Source: Pacificibacter marinus (GTDB lineage Bacteria; Pseudomonadota; Alphaproteobacteria; Rhodobacterales; Rhodobacteraceae). Taken from it: a stretch of DNA of 64,000 nt. This document shows positions 62,058 to 64,000 of this stretch, piece by piece; the stretch's first letter is position 1; each line of letters begins with the position of its first letter. The stretch is taken from the NCBI RefSeq assembly GCF_018860665.1, contig NZ_JAHKPK010000055.1:236946-300945 (forward strand), written 5' to 3'. Position numbers and translations under genes: made by a program. The notes beneath the pieces were generated by a model that was not told the DNA's origin, made no database searches, and was given only the letters and a program-made list of their open reading frames with translations.

Positions 62058-63236
62058 ATGATGAATTCGACCTCAAGATTTGCGGCAATTGTTGCGATCA
62101 CACTTGCTAGCTTTCTCAGTCTGGCTCACGGGGTTGCTGCTCAACCTACTGGCGGCGGAGGTGATCGTCCGGAACCGACCGAAGAAGAAATCGCCGTGCG
62201 GGCGCGCTTGGGTGACACCAGCGTCTTGATGGGCTCGGTTCAGATTCCTGATGCAGTTGATGTGTGCGGAACCGATGCCGGATACACTCGTTTGTTGTGC
62301 TTGATCGACCTACTAAAAGAAAACGTATCAGATCAGATCTTGGAAAACCTTCAATTGGAATATTCTGTGGCTGAGGCCCAGAATTGGAGCAATCTTCCTG
62401 CCGGTGCGTTTCCTGCCCGTCCTGGAGTTTTCCTCGGCGAATTTAGTGTTGAGCAGCGTGGTATGGTCAAGGCCATCTTGATGGAGGCGACAGGCGACGG
62501 TGACAACGAAGGCTTCGATGAGATGGTGCAGACATTGAATGCGGACGATTATATCGGTTCTGTCAGCACGGACTACGGCGTCGGCTACGCCTCTTACAAT
62601 GGTATCTTCGCATTTCTTGGCACGCCTGCTGAAACAGGCACATGGCAGCTTTACTATGGTGGGCATCACTTTGCTTTCGCCAATACCTATACGGACGGTG
62701 TACTGGTTGGTGCGACCCCCTCGTTTCGGGGCGTCGAACCGTTTCCACGGTTCTATATGAACAGCCGTGAAAACATGCCCTTAATGCAAGAACGTGAAGC
62801 CTTTTCTAACATTTTGCGGTCTTTATCTGATGAGCAAGCGGCGGCTGCCACGCTTGAAGGCACGTACCGCGATATTTTGGCAGGGCCACAGGCCGATAAT
62901 GCGATCCCAGAGGCGCAGGAAGGGATCAGCGTCTCGGAGCTGAGCGAAGAACAGCAGGCGCTGATTTTGGCAGCTATTGAGACCTATGTCGGTGATATCG
63001 GTGCCGCGGATGCCGCCCGCTATATGGCGAAGTACACCACAGAGCTGCCTGATACTGTCCTTGGGTTTACTGGCACCACCGAGCTGACCGAAGCGGACGA
63101 CTATATTCGGATCCACGGGCCGTCTCTCTGGCTGGAGTTTTCAATGCAAACGAACAAGTCCACAGGCGAGGCGGGCAATCACCCGCACTCTGTCTGGCGC
63201 GACATCTTTGACGACTATGGCGGGAATCAAGAGTGA
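62058..63236 (+). CDS. DUF3500 exported protein
   Basis: 392 residues. Signal peptide (FAAIVAITLASFLSLAHGVAAQ). The family is recognised by NLPAGAFPARPGVFLGEFSVEQRGMVKAIL (core piece RPGVFLGEFSVEQRG) and WQLYYGGHHFAFANTYTDG near residue 200. The GGHH motif could bind metal. Function unknown. Four bases of overlap (ATGA-like GTGA) with the next gene show that they form one transcript. GGAG lies 8 bases before ATG 62058. Confidence 0.82.
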   Translation: MMNSTSRFAAIVAITLASFLSLAHGVAAQPTGGGGDRPEPTEEEIAVRARLGDTSVLMGSVQIPDAVDVCGTDAGYTRLLCLIDLLKENVSDQILENLQLEYSVAEAQNWSNLPAGAFPARPGVFLGEFSVEQRGMVKAILMEATGDGDNEGFDEMVQTLNADDYIGSVSTDYGVGYASYNGIFAFLGTPAETGTWQLYYGGHHFAFANTYTDGVLVGATPSFRGVEPFPRFYMNSRENMPLMQEREAFSNILRSLSDEQAAAATLEGTYRDILAGPQADNAIPEAQEGISVSELSEEQQALILAAIETYVGDIGAADAARYMAKYTTELPDTVLGFTGTTELTEADDYIRIHGPSLWLEFSMQTNKSTGEAGNHPHSVWRDIFDDYGGNQE

Positions 63237-63799
63237 CTTTCTACTTCAGGGGGCGGGCCATCCTGCTCGCCCTGTTTGTTTCGATCCATGCCCTAGGGGC
63301 GGCCAATGCACACTCACTGCCCGGCACTGTCTTGATTTTCTCGCAAGACGAGTCGCAGCTACAGGTCACGGTACAATTTGCTCTGGAAGATCTCGTTATT
63401 GCATTTCCGGCAATGGCCTCCTTGGAGGAGGCTCCCGTTCCAGGCGACATTCCATCCACCGAACTTGAGCAGCTACGCGCCTATTTTTTTGATCATATCG
63501 CCCTTCAGTCCAATTCTGTTGATGTACCGATGTCGCTGTCTCATGCGCGACTGCGTTCGGCTGAAAACGATCATGTCGGTGAATTTGTCCAAGTCGTCGC
63601 TGATTTGAGGGTCGAGTTGCCAGTTTCAGACAAAGTGCCGTCGCTTATGCTTTTCTATGATGCCGTAATGCATGAGGTTCGTAGCCATAGTGCAATCGTC
63701 TATTGGCGGGACGCTACTGACGACCTGCGTGCCCTTGCGGACTTTCGTTACAATACCATTGACGGTTTGCGCCACCCCATACTGTTGGACTTTCAATAG
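63233..63799 (+). CDS. Small exported hypothetical protein coupled to the DUF3500 gene
   Basis: 188 residues. The start is GTG 63233 overlapping the DUF3500 stop. A signal peptide (FRGRAILLALFVSIHALGAANA) is followed by a beta-rich domain. The sequence resembles the extracytoplasmic part that precedes the membrane helices in some HupE/UreJ-type proteins, but here the frame ends after HPILLDFQ, without those helices. It may be a natural short form or a truncated one. Function unknown. Confidence 0.6.
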   Translation: MTFYFRGRAILLALFVSIHALGAANAHSLPGTVLIFSQDESQLQVTVQFALEDLVIAFPAMASLEEAPVPGDIPSTELEQLRAYFFDHIALQSNSVDVPMSLSHARLRSAENDHVGEFVQVVADLRVELPVSDKVPSLMLFYDAVMHEVRSHSAIVYWRDATDDLRALADFRYNTIDGLRHPILLDFQ

Positions 63800-64000
63800 A
63801 CGAAATTGGCGCGATGCCTCCGCTTGCGGTTCTTAACTCAGGCCCGAACGTAGATCATGAAAGCCAAGCATCAGACGGAAGCTGCAGCCACGATGCAGTC
63901 TCAGGCCCATGATTGTGACAGTTTGACGAAAGGCAGATGTGGGACTAAACTTTCAAGGCAATTTTGTATATGTCAATAAAGCTGATGGGGTGGATGGCTC
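63800..64000. other. Right end, no gene recognised
   Basis: No start, hairpin or coding frame of note in the last 201 bases; the next gene may begin beyond the window. Confidence 0.4.

Noticed and set aside
1..64000. CRISPR arrays, rRNA genes, insertion sequences
   Set aside because: No regularly spaced repeats, rRNA-like stretches or transposase frames were seen on either strand.

Overview
The window looks like a chromosomal segment of a marine alphaproteobacterium of the Rhodobacteraceae (Roseobacter group). The evidence is the protein repertoire and its order: the fused malic enzyme/phosphotransacetylase MaeB, a Hint-domain protein, DUF952 next to pyrD, a DmdC-like acyl-CoA dehydrogenase with MerR regulators, and an ABC/sulfatase cluster. 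Codon use is typical of the group. Genes are dense and about equally split between strands. Most transcription units end in clear hairpin terminators. One complete tRNA gene is present (Gly-TCC).

Region 1 (1-18.5 kb) is core metabolism. It holds the end of a small membrane protein, glyA, nadK, a response regulator of NtrC architecture that lacks the sigma-54 contact motif, prpE (propionate activation) and maeB. A tight salvage operon, cdd-deoA-deoB-add-upp, follows: it deaminates and cleaves (deoxy)nucleosides, sends the pentose to deoxyribose-5-phosphate and recovers uracil as UMP. Then come a SPOR protein, an M48-like protein without its zinc site, a sulfotransferase-like protein and a Hint protein.

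Region 2 (18.5-38 kb) starts with fatty-acid beta-oxidation: fadJ-type enzyme, thiolase, GST, a ribbon-helix-helix protein, a DmdC-like acyl-CoA dehydrogenase and two MerR regulators. It continues with two hot-dog thioesterases overlapping a MATE transporter, pyrD-DUF952, a TetR gene divergent from a small membrane protein across twin operators, a UshA-like nucleotidase, DUF1992, tRNA-Gly, a HAD-UbiA fusion, tex and a sterol-desaturase-like protein.

Region 3 (38-47.8 kb) is a sugar-type catabolic island. It has a LysR regulator, a complete ABC importer (binding protein, two permeases, ATPase), a DUF4432 mutarotase-like protein, a cytoplasmic formylglycine sulfatase and a close AldA (lactaldehyde dehydrogenase) homologue. 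Together they suggest import and internal desulfation of a sulfated sugar, possibly a deoxysugar; the substrate is inferred.

Region 4 (48-64 kb) appears accessory. It begins with the 3' half of a tRNA-Phe gene acting as an attachment-site scar, followed by a tyrosine integrase with a C-terminal frameshift. Next is an apparently complete Nit1C nitrilase cluster (MSMEG_0572-type protein, nitrilase, radical SAM protein, GNAT, AIR-synthase-like protein, MSMEG_0570-type protein, flavin oxidoreductase) with a translationally overlapping LnmK/Pnap_2097-like double hot-dog gene at its end and a divergent MocR regulator. This is the most interesting system here: Nit1C clusters have been linked to cyanide use as a nitrogen source, but several of their proteins have no assigned reaction, and the extra acyltransferase-like gene hints at a small-molecule product. 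The right end carries a serine hydrolase/DUF6326/AraC group and a DUF3500 gene coupled to a small exported protein, separated by gene-poor stretches.
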